From: SFTJ01 sp045613305
Lineage (GTDB): Bacteria; Bacteroidota; Bacteroidia; Bacteroidales; Muribaculaceae
Assembly (NCBI GenBank): GCA_045613305.1
Contig: JAZLAU010000031.1
Location: 53,981-117,980, forward strand
DNA length: 64,000 nt
Direction of reading: 5' to 3'
The position numbers and the translations under genes were made by a program. Under the pieces are notes generated by a model that worked only from the letters and a program-made list of their open reading frames with translations, was not told where the DNA came from and ran no database searches. Below, piece after piece: positions 53,009-61,444 of this stretch (the first letter of the stretch is position 1; each line of letters starts with the position of its first letter).

Positions 53009-53350
53009 ATGGATACCAATGACTTGAATAAAAAATTCTATAAAATTAGCGATGTTGCTGAAATTCTTAACATTCCGGCGTCTACTTTGCGATTTTGGGA
53101 AAAGCAATTCACTATAATCAAGCCTCGAAGAAATGCAAAAAACATTCGCTTTTATACGCCGCAAGACATTGAAACAATCAGAAAGGTGTATTTTCTTGTA
53201 AAGGAAAAGGGCCTTAAACTTGATGCCGCTCAAGAACAAATACGCAAGAATCGTTCGAATGTCGATAAGCGATTTGAAGTTGTGAGCCGTTTGAGGGAAA
53301 TCAGAGAAGAACTTGTAAAAATTCAAGAGTCGTTAGATAAGTTGCAATGA
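53009..53350 (+). CDS. MerR-like transcriptional regulator
   Basis: A 113-residue protein with a MerR-type winged helix at residues 10-75 (YKISDVAEILNIPASTLRFWEKQFT, RFYTPQDIETIRKVYFLV). A helical dimerisation segment follows (EQIRKNRSNVDKRFEVVSRLREIREELVKIQ). No effector-binding domain is present, as in small HTH members widespread in Bacteroidota. The ATG at 53009 is chosen over TTG at 53003. Target genes are not evident. Divergent from alaS across a short spacer. Confidence 0.82.
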   Translation: MDTNDLNKKFYKISDVAEILNIPASTLRFWEKQFTIIKPRRNAKNIRFYTPQDIETIRKVYFLVKEKGLKLDAAQEQIRKNRSNVDKRFEVVSRLREIREELVKIQESLDKLQ

Positions 53351-53370
53351 CGGGCAACAAAAAAACTAAT

Positions 53371-53417
53371 AAAGCTGCATTAATGGGATAGTCCGATTAA
53401 TGCAGCTTTAATTTTTT
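53371..53417. terminator. Bidirectional terminator, MerR-like / flavodiiron
   Basis: AAAGCTGCATTAAT and ATTAATGCAGCTTT form a 14-bp stem around 11 bases; T-rich on both sides. It lies between two convergent genes. Confidence 0.88.
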
Positions 53418-53494
53418 AGGCATTTGGCTTATAGCGTTAAGCCGTGGTATGTTGCTCAAAAACAGTGTGTGCTGGAAACGAGAAAAGCATCTGA

Positions 53495-54661
53495 TTAAGC
53501 GTTAATTAAAGCAGTTGCAAGTTCGTTTAGAGCGGCAATAGATTTTTCCTTAAGAGTGGACTCTACTGTCACCATAGGTTTTATAATGGTAATGTCTTTC
53601 ATTGCCGACATTGCCTCTTTCATTTTGCGGCCGGAAGCAGGAGCCCAGCTACCGTTTTCAATAAATCCCACTTTTCGATTTTGGAAGTTCTTGGCCTTAA
53701 GATGGTGTATGAAGCTTTCCATGGCTGGCATTATGCCGCCGTCGTAAGTGGGTGCGGCAAGCACAAGACGGTCGTGTCGGAATGCATCTTCGAGGGCTTC
53801 GGCCATGTCGTCGCGATAAAGGTCGGCAGTGGCAACGCGTAGGTTGCTGTTGGCGCTGATGATTTCGGCAAGCATTTTTGCTGCCTTTGCAGTGTTGCCG
53901 TGAAGGCTGCAATATGCTATGAATATGCCTTTGTCTTCAGCCTCATAACTGCTCCATATGTTGTAGAGGTTAACGTAGTATTCAATATTTTCGTTCAATA
54001 CAGGGCCGTGAAGAGGGCATATTGTGTTAATTTCGAGGGTAGACAGTTTTTGCAGCACTGCTTGCACAGGTGCCCCATATTTTCCGCATATGTTGAAATA
54101 ATAACGGCGTGCTTCGCAAGTCCAAGGTTCATCGGCTGTGAGTGCTCCGAATTTGCCAAAAGCGTCGGCCGAGAAGAGCACTTTTTCGGTTTGTTCGTAT
54201 GCCACCATCACTTCTGGCCAATGCACCATGGCGGCTGTAAAGAATTGCAAAGTGTGCTTGCCAAGTGGCAGGGTGTCGCCTTCGCCCACAACCATAAGTC
54301 GGTGCGTGAGGTCCACGTCGAAGAAGCGTTGCACCAGGGTTACTGCTCGTTGAGTGCACACTCCCACAAGATTAGGATATTTTTCTAAAATTAGTTTGAT
54401 GTTTGACGAGTGGTCGGGTTCCATATGGCTGATTATGAGGTAATCAGGTGTTTTGTCGCCCAGTTCGTCGCTGAGTTTTTTGAGCCAATCTTCGGTCTTT
54501 CGTGCATCTACGGTGTCGAGTATGGCAATTTTTTCGTCGTGAATGATATATGAGTTATATGAAATGCCATTAGGAATTATGTATTGGCCTTCGAAAAGGT
54601 CTAATTCGTTATCATCTACGCCGATGTATTTTATAGTGTCGGAAATTTTTATGTTGTTCAT
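53495..54661 (-). CDS. Flavodiiron protein (FprA-type)
   Basis: A 388-residue cytosolic enzyme that reduces O2 to water or NO to N2O, used by anaerobes as a detoxifier. The N-terminal metallo-beta-lactamase-like half holds the di-iron ligands in ISHMEPDHSSN, later HWPEVMVAYE and SADAFGKFG, plus CPLHGPVL. The C-terminal half is a flavodoxin (IAYCSLHGNTAKAAKMLAEI, LAAPTYDGGIMPAM, ENGSWAPASGRKM). No rubredoxin domain is fused, so electrons must come from a separate protein. Monocistronic. Confidence 0.92.
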   Translation of the reverse strand: MNNIKISDTIKYIGVDDNELDLFEGQYIIPNGISYNSYIIHDEKIAILDTVDARKTEDWLKKLSDELGDKTPDYLIISHMEPDHSSNIKLILEKYPNLVGVCTQRAVTLVQRFFDVDLTHRLMVVGEGDTLPLGKHTLQFFTAAMVHWPEVMVAYEQTEKVLFSADAFGKFGALTADEPWTCEARRYYFNICGKYGAPVQAVLQKLSTLEINTICPLHGPVLNENIEYYVNLYNIWSSYEAEDKGIFIAYCSLHGNTAKAAKMLAEIISANSNLRVATADLYRDDMAEALEDAFRHDRLVLAAPTYDGGIMPAMESFIHHLKAKNFQNRKVGFIENGSWAPASGRKMKEAMSAMKDITIIKPMVTVESTLKEKSIAALNELATALINA

Positions 54662-54704
54662 ATCTATTTTTCTTATGATAATAGTTATTGTGTAAATCTT
54701 TTTT

Positions 54705-54712
54705 CAAAAGTA
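54705..54712 (-). promoter_or_regulatory. -7 box for flavodiiron gene
   Basis: TACTTTTG on the minus strand, 44 bases before the start codon. The -33 element is weak. Confidence 0.5.
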
Positions 54713-54798
54713 CAACAATTATACGATATTATTGTTCTTTTTTTAGTGAAAAGATTATAAACGAGGGATATGGCCGGCATGGATAAGTGCGTAAAAAA

Positions 54799-54829
54799 AT
54801 GAGGCTCTAAAGCAATTTTAGAGCCTCAT
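54799..54829 (-). terminator. Terminator of the 3-keto-glycoside-type operon
   Basis: ATGAGGCTCTAAA and TTTAGAGCCTCAT form a 13-bp stem with a 5-base loop; on the minus strand it runs into TTTTTTT. It lies 31 bases after the DUF1080 stop. Confidence 0.88.
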
Positions 54830-54859
54830 TTTTATGAGATTGTCAGATAATGCTATCAA

Positions 54860-55594
54860 TTACAATTCCTTGATTTTTATGTTTTTGAAACTAACGGCAT
54901 CGCCGTGGTCTTGCAAAAGGATATTGCCTTCAGTGTGATTGCCGAAATTGTTCCAAATTTTATACTTGCTGTAAGCAACCAATGCGTTGAACATTTGGTT
55001 GTTGCGTTCGTATTCAAGTAGTTTTACGCCATTTAACCAATGCTCTACGTGATTGCCTTGGACTATGATTGTAGCAGTGTTCCACTCTTTGATGTTGAAA
55101 GGCTTGTCTTCAGGAGCAGGTATTAGGTCGTAAAGCGAGCCGAGAGTTCGGTTGCCTTTCACGCCAAGTTTAGCGTCAGGGTGGCGTAGGTCGTCAAGTA
55201 TTTGAAATTCGCAACCTATGGCCGAACCTTCGCCTTTATTTGCTTCAGGGTCAACGAAGTATTTGATGCCGCTATTAGCGCCTTCTGTGATTTTGAAGTC
55301 TACTTTTAGAATAAAACTCTTGTATGTGCGAACGGTGACGATGTCGCCGCCGTTGGTCGATTCGCCGCCGTTAGAAGCATGAACACGCAATTCGCCGTTT
55401 TTAATGCTCCATCCGTTTTGAGGGAATTCGTCTAACTTGGCACCGCGCCAGCCTTCAGTGGTTTTTCCGTCCCAAAGAAGTTGCCAACCTTCGCGCTTTT
55501 CTTGCTCGCTTAAGGTGTTGTCTTTTTGTGCGAAAACTTGTGCAGAACCGCTTGCCATAATCATTGCAAACGCTGCTATGATAAATCTTTTCAT
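54860..55594 (-). CDS. Exported DUF1080 (3-keto-glycoside hydrolase/lyase-like) protein
   Basis: A 244-residue protein with signal peptide (residues 1-22, ends VFAQK) and one DUF1080 domain, a concanavalin-like jelly roll. Marks are EGWQLLWDGKTTEGWRG, FILKVDFKITEGANSGIKYFVDP, GCEFQILDD and EWNTATIIVQGNHVEHWLNG. Several family members hydrolyse or eliminate 3-keto-glycosides made by a partner dehydrogenase. It is the last gene of an operon with two Gfo/Idh/MocA dehydrogenases, which supports that role here, though the substrate is unknown. Confidence 0.78.
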   Translation of the reverse strand: MKRFIIAAFAMIMASGSAQVFAQKDNTLSEQEKREGWQLLWDGKTTEGWRGAKLDEFPQNGWSIKNGELRVHASNGGESTNGGDIVTVRTYKSFILKVDFKITEGANSGIKYFVDPEANKGEGSAIGCEFQILDDLRHPDAKLGVKGNRTLGSLYDLIPAPEDKPFNIKEWNTATIIVQGNHVEHWLNGVKLLEYERNNQMFNALVAYSKYKIWNNFGNHTEGNILLQDHGDAVSFKNIKIKEL

Positions 55595-55630
55595 AATCGT
55601 TAGGTTAATTGTTAATTTGATAAAGTTGCG

Positions 55631-57064
55631 TTACTTAATCTTGTAGAACTCTTCCCAACCTTTACGAGGAGGCATGCCAGCAAGCAATGAGTTGGCAAAT
55701 TCGTTGTTGGTGAATTGCTTTGTGCGAGGGTCGAAGAAAAGTTGAGTATTAAGTCGTTGAGCAATTACACCAAGACAGAATACCTGGCTCAGAACGCCGT
55801 TAACTTCAAATGGCGAGCGGGTTTTTTCTTTGCCCATGCAGGCAAGCAAGAAGTTTTCGTAGTGATTAGATGGGCTCTTTGGCACTTCAGGCAGTTTGTC
55901 CTTCATAGCGCGAGCTTTTTCTTCAGGGATGATTGTCAGTGTGCTCTCGTGACTGCCGCCTTTAAAGATTAAGTCTTTGCTGTAGATAATCTTACCAGGG
56001 TTAAGTTGCGACACTGGTGTGTTGCCTTGATTTGTTGAAGGAATATTAGCATTATATTCTGAATGTCCGTAACCTGCAGGAAGAGGAGGCAGATTGTCGA
56101 TTCCGTCATACCATGTGATGTCGCAAGGTGGCATGTTTTTGCGAGCACCGAAACGGAACAAAATGGTTGAAGAATATGGGAAGAAATAGTCGTTGTGGCC
56201 CTTTTGGTGCAACAGGCTCACTTCGTAAGGCAATCCAAGTTCAAGGAAACGATGTGCAGTGTCGAGGATGTGAGCGCCCCAATCACCTAAAGCCCCCATG
56301 CCAAATTCATACCAGCATCTCCAGTTGCCGTAGTGATACTTGTCGGAGAAGTCGCGATATCCGCAGGCGCCAAGCCAAGTGTTCCAGTCGATGTCGGCGT
56401 TTGGCATTTGTTCGGTGCCAGGCATTTTAATGATTTTGTCGCTATAGTTGTGCCAGCGGCGAGGATTGTTCATGTGTGCAGTGATTGCAGTCACGTCTTT
56501 AATAATGCCGGCTTCTTGCCATGCCTTGAATTGGAAATAGTTTGCGCCAGAGTGGCCTTGGTTACCTACTTGTGTGGCCACATTTGGGTGCTTTCTTGCC
56601 ATTTCCATAAGCAGTTCTGCTTCGTGGAAAGTGCGTGTCATTGGCTTTTCAAGGTAGATGTGCTTGTCATAAGCCAACGCCATCATGGCAATAGGGAAGT
56701 GGATGTGGTCGGGTACTGATGCGCACACAGCGTCGAAATCGCCTGATGCTTTTTCAAACATGTCGCGGAAGTTTCTAAAACGCTTAGCCTTAGGGTATTT
56801 GTTTAGGATGTTTTGTGTGTGAGGTGCGCCGAGGTCGATATCGCAAAGTGCGGTTACTTCAACCATGCCAGTACGGGCAAATTCGTTAATGTTTTGCTCA
56901 CCTCTGAAGCCGATACCTATATAGGCAATTCGCACCTTGTCGGTCTTTGCCGATTTGTGCTCTTCCGACGTCATAAACATGGGCATGGCATTGCCAATAG
57001 TAGGAATTGAAAGTCCTGCTATTGTTGCTCCCACAGTCTTAAGAAATTCTCGTCTATTTTCCAT
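55631..57064 (-). CDS. Gfo/Idh/MocA-family oxidoreductase with twin-arginine-like leader
   Basis: A 477-residue NAD(P)-dependent sugar oxidoreductase. It begins ENRREFLKTVGATIAGLSIP, a twin-arginine-like export signal. The Rossmann part has IAYIGIGFRGEQNI, and the catalytic lysine lies in YLEKPMTRTF. The C-terminal alpha/beta substrate domain shows GNWRCWYEFGMGALGDWGAH. Tat-exported members oxidise C3 of glycosides in the periplasm. It lies 36 bases upstream of the DUF1080 gene. Confidence 0.85.
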   Translation of the reverse strand: MENRREFLKTVGATIAGLSIPTIGNAMPMFMTSEEHKSAKTDKVRIAYIGIGFRGEQNINEFARTGMVEVTALCDIDLGAPHTQNILNKYPKAKRFRNFRDMFEKASGDFDAVCASVPDHIHFPIAMMALAYDKHIYLEKPMTRTFHEAELLMEMARKHPNVATQVGNQGHSGANYFQFKAWQEAGIIKDVTAITAHMNNPRRWHNYSDKIIKMPGTEQMPNADIDWNTWLGACGYRDFSDKYHYGNWRCWYEFGMGALGDWGAHILDTAHRFLELGLPYEVSLLHQKGHNDYFFPYSSTILFRFGARKNMPPCDITWYDGIDNLPPLPAGYGHSEYNANIPSTNQGNTPVSQLNPGKIIYSKDLIFKGGSHESTLTIIPEEKARAMKDKLPEVPKSPSNHYENFLLACMGKEKTRSPFEVNGVLSQVFCLGVIAQRLNTQLFFDPRTKQFTNNEFANSLLAGMPPRKGWEEFYKIK

Positions 57065-57084
57065 ATCAGAATTCTTTAGTTTAG

Positions 57085-57894
57085 TTATATGTTTATAATT
57101 CTATTTGTTTTAAAATTTTTTAGCCACTCGCAGCATTCGTCTTGCGATGCAAATAGGGCGGTGGTAAGTATTTCGGCGTCGGTGGCGCTATCGCAAACCA
57201 CTGCCAATTGTCGTTTGCCGGTTACCGGTTTGCCTGAGTGTGGATTGTAGATGTGAGCTCGAGAACTGCTGTCGTTTCCCGACACCGACAGGCATTGGTT
57301 TAACAGGTTGATGGGGTGGCTGCTTTCAATAAAGTCGATATCCCATCCTGAGTGGTTTGGTTGATTGCCTATTGCCATCACCGAACTGTTGCCGAAATTA
57401 ATGAGTGCGTTGCCTATTTCCGACTCTTTAATGATATTGCGTATGTTTTCAAGTGCATACCCTTTAAGAAATCCCGAAAGGTTGATGCGCAGGTCATCGC
57501 TGTGTCTTGTGGCATAATGTTGTTGAACCTTGTCGTCGAATTGTGTGCTGAAATTTCCTTTGCCTGACTCCACTGTTACATCAAACATTCCGTTTGTGGC
57601 TAATTTATAGGCATTGCATTTTTCCAGCATTTCGGCCAAATCGGCGCTGACGGCCATTTTGTGGTGTGCTGGCGAGTTGTTGAACATTGACAACTCGCTT
57701 TGAGGGTCAAAACAGTTTCCCACGTTTTCGATGTGCACAAGTTGCTTGTGAATGTTCTCAACGGTGTCGGAAAATGCCTGTTCGCTATGCTGCCCCGTAA
57801 GGATTATGTCGATGCGGGTGTGCATTGCCGAAAACCACGAGTAATACATTGCATTATCGGCTTGCCACTTGCGGTATATGTGGGCAATGGCCAT
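57085..57894 (-). CDS. apbE: ApbE-like FAD:protein FMN transferase, divergent
   Basis: A 269-residue protein of the ApbE fold, which normally attaches FMN to a Ser/Thr of partner proteins. Recognisable parts are MFDVTVESGKGNF, LRINLSGFLKGYALENI, INFGNSSVMAIG (the family's GG is changed), AHIYNPHSGKPV, and CDSATDAEILTTALFAS with the putative Mg ligands. It has no signal peptide or lipobox, whereas many Bacteroidales ApbE proteins are exported, and it is shorter than usual. No flavinylation acceptor motif (S/T-G-A-T) was noticed in neighbouring products. Co-transcribed with the two dehydrogenases. Confidence 0.7.
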   Translation of the reverse strand: MAIAHIYRKWQADNAMYYSWFSAMHTRIDIILTGQHSEQAFSDTVENIHKQLVHIENVGNCFDPQSELSMFNNSPAHHKMAVSADLAEMLEKCNAYKLATNGMFDVTVESGKGNFSTQFDDKVQQHYATRHSDDLRINLSGFLKGYALENIRNIIKESEIGNALINFGNSSVMAIGNQPNHSGWDIDFIESSHPINLLNQCLSVSGNDSSSRAHIYNPHSGKPVTGKRQLAVVCDSATDAEILTTALFASQDECCEWLKNFKTNRIINI

Positions 57895-57902
57895 TGTTGA
57901 GG

Positions 57903-58145
57903 TTACTTCTTTTTATACGTAAACACTTTTTTCAGCAAGTAAACAAACAGCCTAATTGCAGTCCATACGGCATAGAGCACTACGGCAAAAGTTAGCACAT
58001 AAAACATGCTGGTTATTAGTTGACTCCATTGTCCGTCGTATTCAATTATGGCATAAGCATTGAGCGCAATCGCGATTACCACGCAAACCAATATGGTTAT
58101 CAACTCAATTTTTTGTCGTTTTCGAGTGATTATTAAATCTTTCAT
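57903..58145 (-). CDS. Small two-helix membrane protein
   Basis: An 80-residue protein with two hydrophobic segments (LITILVCVVIAIALNAYAII; TSMFYVLTFAVVLYAVWTAI) and basic ends, probably both in the cytosol. The start overlaps the stop of the upstream dehydrogenase by four bases, indicating coupled translation. Function unknown; its fixed place in the operon suggests a membrane anchor or accessory subunit, which is inference. Confidence 0.65.
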   Translation of the reverse strand: MKDLIITRKRQKIELITILVCVVIAIALNAYAIIEYDGQWSQLITSMFYVLTFAVVLYAVWTAIRLFVYLLKKVFTYKKK

Positions 58146-59434
58146 GGCAGTACAGGAGCTTTAGTGTTATAACCTTTATAGTCAATTTTGTATTGTTCTG
58201 GGAACTGGAGAATTTCGCCTCGTTCGATTGCTTCATGTCCCCACAAACAAAGTATTGATGCATAATAACCTTCTTCGGCAATGCAAGCAGGTTGCTTGTT
58301 GGTTATGTTAGCCTCGATAAATGCGTCGATGAGCAGTGATGTGCCGTCGTGTTCTGGTCGTTTGCCGAGAATGTACTCACCGTTGTTTACGTTGGCTGTT
58401 TCTGGAGCCCAGCTTGTGCCTGCAAATGGTAGTGTGCCAAACACTTTGTTTTCCCATTCGTTTATCATTTGTAGGAATGCTGGTGCGGGGTCGATGTCTT
58501 CAAAGTAATATTTGCCTCGTTCTGGCTCAAGTGTGCCAAGGCTGCCTAATATTTGCTCTTCCAAGCCGTAGAACTTGTTTGCTATATCGCTTGCGTAGGT
58601 CAGTTGACGACCGTCTTCGAGCACATATATGCAGTTGATGTTGTCGTACACTTCACGACCGTCTTTCCAGTAATTTATAGCCCCGTGCCCCATTACCTTG
58701 GTTGGCAGTTGGCCGAATGCCCAAGTGCCCACTTGCAATTGGTGGCAAGCAAGTTCGGTCATTAAGCCGCGTGACGATTCCTTATATAAACGCCAGTTGA
58801 TGAATTTTTCGAGCGATGGGTCGGGCACAGCTCTGCGCCAATCGCCGTTTCGGTTCCAATAGGCGTGTACGCAAGTGATGTCGCCGAATGTGCCTTGGCG
58901 AATGAGTTCCATGGCCTTAATGTATCGTGGGTCGAAAAGACGTTGCTGGCCGGTGAAGAAAAGTTTGCCGGTTGACAAATGCTTTTGAAAAATTTGGTGG
59001 CATTCGTCCATAGTGTAGCCAATAGTTTTTTCGCAAAATACGTTTTTGCCCGCGTCAAATGCGTCTAACGCTATTTGGCAGTGGGTATTAAGTGGTGTGG
59101 CTATGATTACGGCATCTATTGTTTTGTCTTCAAGGAGTTTGCGGTAGTCGGTATAGGCTTTTGCTGATGGAACCATTTTAAGCGCTTCGTCGAGCGATGG
59201 TTGGTATACATCGGCAAATGCTACGATTTCGGCTTTGGGGTTGTTTAACACGAAATTCATTAAGAAACGCCCGCGTGAACCGGGGCCTATAATGCCGATT
59301 CTACAGCGTTCTTTGCTGGTTTTGGTTACTTCTGAAAATACTGATAACCATGGACTTGTGGCAACTAAGACGCCAGCTCCTGCTATACCTAAATTTTTAA
59401 GAAATTCTCTTCGGTTGATGGTTTGTTCTGACAT
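58142..59434 (-). CDS. Gfo/Idh/MocA-family oxidoreductase, first gene of operon
   Basis: A 430-residue dehydrogenase beginning TINRREFLKNLGIAGAGVLV, again a twin-arginine-like leader. The nucleotide loop is IGIIGPGSRGRFLM and the catalytic lysine is in VFCEKTIGYTMDE. The C-terminal half has GLMTELACHQLQVGTWAF and EEQILGSLGTLE. It is similar in design to, but only distantly like, the second dehydrogenase in this operon. A -7 box TACCTTTG lies 51 bases upstream (59492-59485). Confidence 0.85.
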   Translation of the reverse strand: MSEQTINRREFLKNLGIAGAGVLVATSPWLSVFSEVTKTSKERCRIGIIGPGSRGRFLMNFVLNNPKAEIVAFADVYQPSLDEALKMVPSAKAYTDYRKLLEDKTIDAVIIATPLNTHCQIALDAFDAGKNVFCEKTIGYTMDECHQIFQKHLSTGKLFFTGQQRLFDPRYIKAMELIRQGTFGDITCVHAYWNRNGDWRRAVPDPSLEKFINWRLYKESSRGLMTELACHQLQVGTWAFGQLPTKVMGHGAINYWKDGREVYDNINCIYVLEDGRQLTYASDIANKFYGLEEQILGSLGTLEPERGKYYFEDIDPAPAFLQMINEWENKVFGTLPFAGTSWAPETANVNNGEYILGKRPEHDGTSLLIDAFIEANITNKQPACIAEEGYYASILCLWGHEAIERGEILQFPEQYKIDYKGYNTKAPVLP

Positions 59435-59484
59435 ATGTCAACTGTTTTTATGTTATTTATGCAGTTATGCAGATTCTATATTCA

Positions 59485-59492
59485 CAAAGGTA
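59485..59492 (-). promoter_or_regulatory. -7 box for the five-gene dehydrogenase operon
   Basis: TACCTTTG on the minus strand, 51 bases before the first start codon. A -33 match was not found. Confidence 0.5.
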
Positions 59493-59545
59493 ATAAATTA
59501 TTTTTAAATGTGGGGTTTTGATACAATTATAATTGTATGTGAAAA

Positions 59546-60274
59546 TTACAAAAACAGCATGAGAGTGCCGCTTGCAATGAGATAAATATATACGATTGTG
59601 CGTAATGTGTGGGTTGAAATTCTGCTGAATACTTTATGTCCGATAGCAGTGCCTATTGCTACTGCCACTATGCCAAAGGCCCAGCACTTGGCCACTTCGG
59701 CTGTGAGATATCCGTTTGAAGCGCGAAAGGCTGTCATTGCAATATTGCCTAAAAGAAAGTATGCTTGAGTAATGGCAATGTAATTGTCTTTGTGTTTTGC
59801 TGCCGATATAAAGTATAGCACAGCCGGCGGTCCTTGCATTCCGCATGTGCCACCTAAGAGCCCCGACAAGGTGCCCATGGTGGTTTGGGTGAAAATAGTG
59901 GGGCGAAGTTTGATTTTGTTGCTCGCTAATAGAAAATAAATTCCTGTGAGAATAAGCACTACTCCAAGTGTCTTTTTAAGTAGAGAGTCGTTGGCGAGGT
60001 CTATGAGTTGAACGCCAATAAACGATGCTACGAGAAACACGCATAATATGGGCAACAGTTTTTTCCATTCGATGCATCTCCACATTTTGATGGTAATAAT
60101 TAGTGAGGTGGTGAGGGCCAGCAGTCCCGATAATGTGGTTGCTTCGGCGTATGTCGGCATTAGGTGTGGAAGCACACTCATTATGAATATGCCGAAGCCA
60201 AATCCGCTAACTCGCTGAATGAAACTTGCAATTATGGCAAAAACTAATATGGTGCCTATTGTGAAGAGGTCCAT
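59546..60274 (-). CDS. TSUP-family (TauE/SafE-like) permease
   Basis: A 242-residue membrane protein with seven to eight hydrophobic segments. The N-terminal half shows SFIQRVSGFGFGIFIMSVLP and the second half its pseudo-repeat GTLSGLLGGTCGMQGPPAVLYFI, both characteristic of the TSUP family that exports sulfite, sulfoacetate or related anions. The exact cargo is unknown. Confidence 0.82.
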   Translation of the reverse strand: MDLFTIGTILVFAIIASFIQRVSGFGFGIFIMSVLPHLMPTYAEATTLSGLLALTTSLIITIKMWRCIEWKKLLPILCVFLVASFIGVQLIDLANDSLLKKTLGVVLILTGIYFLLASNKIKLRPTIFTQTTMGTLSGLLGGTCGMQGPPAVLYFISAAKHKDNYIAITQAYFLLGNIAMTAFRASNGYLTAEVAKCWAFGIVAVAIGTAIGHKVFSRISTHTLRTIVYIYLIASGTLMLFL

Positions 60275-60300
60275 TTTTTTTGTGATGGCTGTTGGTTTAT

Positions 60301-60338
60301 AAAAACATATGCTGCCAAAGGTGGCAGCATATGTTTTT
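60301..60338 (-). terminator. Terminator after DUF3127 gene
   Basis: AAAAACATATGCTGCC and GGCAGCATATGTTTTT form a 16-bp stem around AAAGGT, symmetric, so it can work both ways. It lies 31 bases after the DUF3127 stop. Confidence 0.88.
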
Positions 60339-60368
60339 ATGTTTTGCTCTAAAATTGATGTTTACTTT

Positions 60369-60755
60369 TTAGAATGGTAGGTCGTCGGCCTTATTGTCGC
60401 CAAATGATGCCGGTGCATCGTTGAATGTTTGGGCTGGAGCATATGCCTCAGGTGCAACAGGAGCTTGTGAAGCTTGTGCGCCAGGAGTTTCCTTTTCAGC
60501 TTTCCATCCTCTGATGTTTGTATAGTAACGGCCTTGGTATTCGCGGCTTTCGATGTCGAAACTTAGGTTGATTACATCTCCAACTTCAAATGAATATTGG
60601 TCAACGCGGTCGCCAAAAAAATCGAACGCAATTTGCTTTGGGTGTGCTTCGATGGTTTCAAGCACATAGTCTTGCTTCTTCCATGGATTGCCAGTCGCTT
60701 TTGCTACGCCTGTGACAAGGTCCATTTTCTTGATGATTTTTCCTTTTACTTCCAT
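60369..60755 (-). CDS. DUF3127 OB-fold-like protein with SSB-like acidic tail
   Basis: A 128-residue protein. Residues 1-88 are DUF3127 (MEVKGKIIKKMDLVTGVA, KKQDYVLETIE, IAFDFFGDRVDQYSFEVGD, SREYQGRYYTNIRGWKAE), a small beta-rich domain resembling an OB fold. Residues 89-128 form a flexible Ala/Pro/Gln-rich linker that ends in DDLPF, the same design as the tip by which single-stranded DNA-binding proteins recruit partners. A DNA-linked role is therefore likely but not shown. A -7 box TAATTTTG lies at 60804-60797. Confidence 0.8.
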   Translation of the reverse strand: MEVKGKIIKKMDLVTGVAKATGNPWKKQDYVLETIEAHPKQIAFDFFGDRVDQYSFEVGDVINLSFDIESREYQGRYYTNIRGWKAEKETPGAQASQAPVAPEAYAPAQTFNDAPASFGDNKADDLPF

Positions 60756-60796
60756 ATATGTAGTTTTTCTAATTTTCGGTGAAAATGTTTATTCTG

Positions 60797-60804
60797 CAAA
60801 ATTA
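60797..60804 (-). promoter_or_regulatory. -7 box for DUF3127 gene
   Basis: TAATTTTG on the minus strand, 42 bases before the start codon. It shares the 247-base spacer 60756-61002 with the divergent rsfS promoter. Confidence 0.5.
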
Positions 60805-60969
60805 AGAAATCAAAAGCAAATTACGCAATTTTGCCAAGATAAATTTTAAATTTTTTCTTTGGCTGATTTTTTGGCAGTGTGGGTTGGCGGCTAAGTGACA
60901 GTTTGCAAAAAAAGAATTTGAAAAAATGTAAAATTAAGTTTTTGTGTCGCTAAGTAGAAAATAAAAAGG

Positions 60970-60977
60970 TATCTTTG
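60970..60977 (+). promoter_or_regulatory. -7 box for rsfS
   Basis: TATCTTTG, 26 bases before the ATG at 61003. A TTTG at 60941-60944 is 25 bases upstream, longer than the usual spacing. Confidence 0.55.
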
Positions 60978-61002
60978 CATTTTGAAGTATTAAAAACATT
61001 TT

Positions 61003-61362
61003 ATGACAGGACAAGACGAACTAATAAAAGCGATAATTGACGGCATCCAAGACCGTAAAGGAAAGAGTGTTACTCACGTGGATATGAGTGAGATAGAGTG
61101 TGCTGCAACGCAGCATTTTGTGATATGTGAGGGCACAAGCACCATGCAGGTGTCGGCAATAGCCGATAGCGTAAGAGAATATGTGCAAGAGCACCTTGGT
61201 GTGAAGCCATATAATTACGATGGCTATCAAAATTCACAGTGGATTGTGATTGATTATGGCACGGTTTATGTACATGTGTTTTTGCCGGAGTTTCGTCAAC
61301 TCTATCGTTTGGAGGATTTGTGGAGTGACGCTAAGATTGTTGATATCCCAGACTTGGACTGA
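61003..61362 (+). CDS. rsfS: Ribosome silencing factor RsfS
   Basis: A 119-residue RsfS/YbeB/Iojap protein that binds L14 of the large subunit and blocks subunit joining when nutrients are low. Marks are KAIIDGIQDRKGKSVTHVDM, FVICEGTSTMQVSAIADSV, YDGYQNSQWIVIDYGTVYVHVF and YRLEDLWSDAK. Normal length. ftsH follows after 82 bases on the same strand, a common order in Bacteroidota. Confidence 0.93.
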   Translation: MTGQDELIKAIIDGIQDRKGKSVTHVDMSEIECAATQHFVICEGTSTMQVSAIADSVREYVQEHLGVKPYNYDGYQNSQWIVIDYGTVYVHVFLPEFRQLYRLEDLWSDAKIVDIPDLD

Positions 61363-61444
61363 TTCTTCGGCTGTCGGCCTAAATTTTAGGCCCAAACAAA
61401 AGGAGAATTGTTTAATTTAGAATTAACTATCGATTAATGTCGTT

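Noticed and set aside
53900..54388. 162-residue plus-strand open frame opposite the flavodiiron gene
   Set aside because: Mirrors the conserved enzyme; no domain or start signals.
61376..61392. Palindrome GGCCTAAA/TTTAGGCC between rsfS and ftsH as a terminator
   Set aside because: The arms leave almost no loop and no T-run follows, so a stable terminator hairpin is unlikely.
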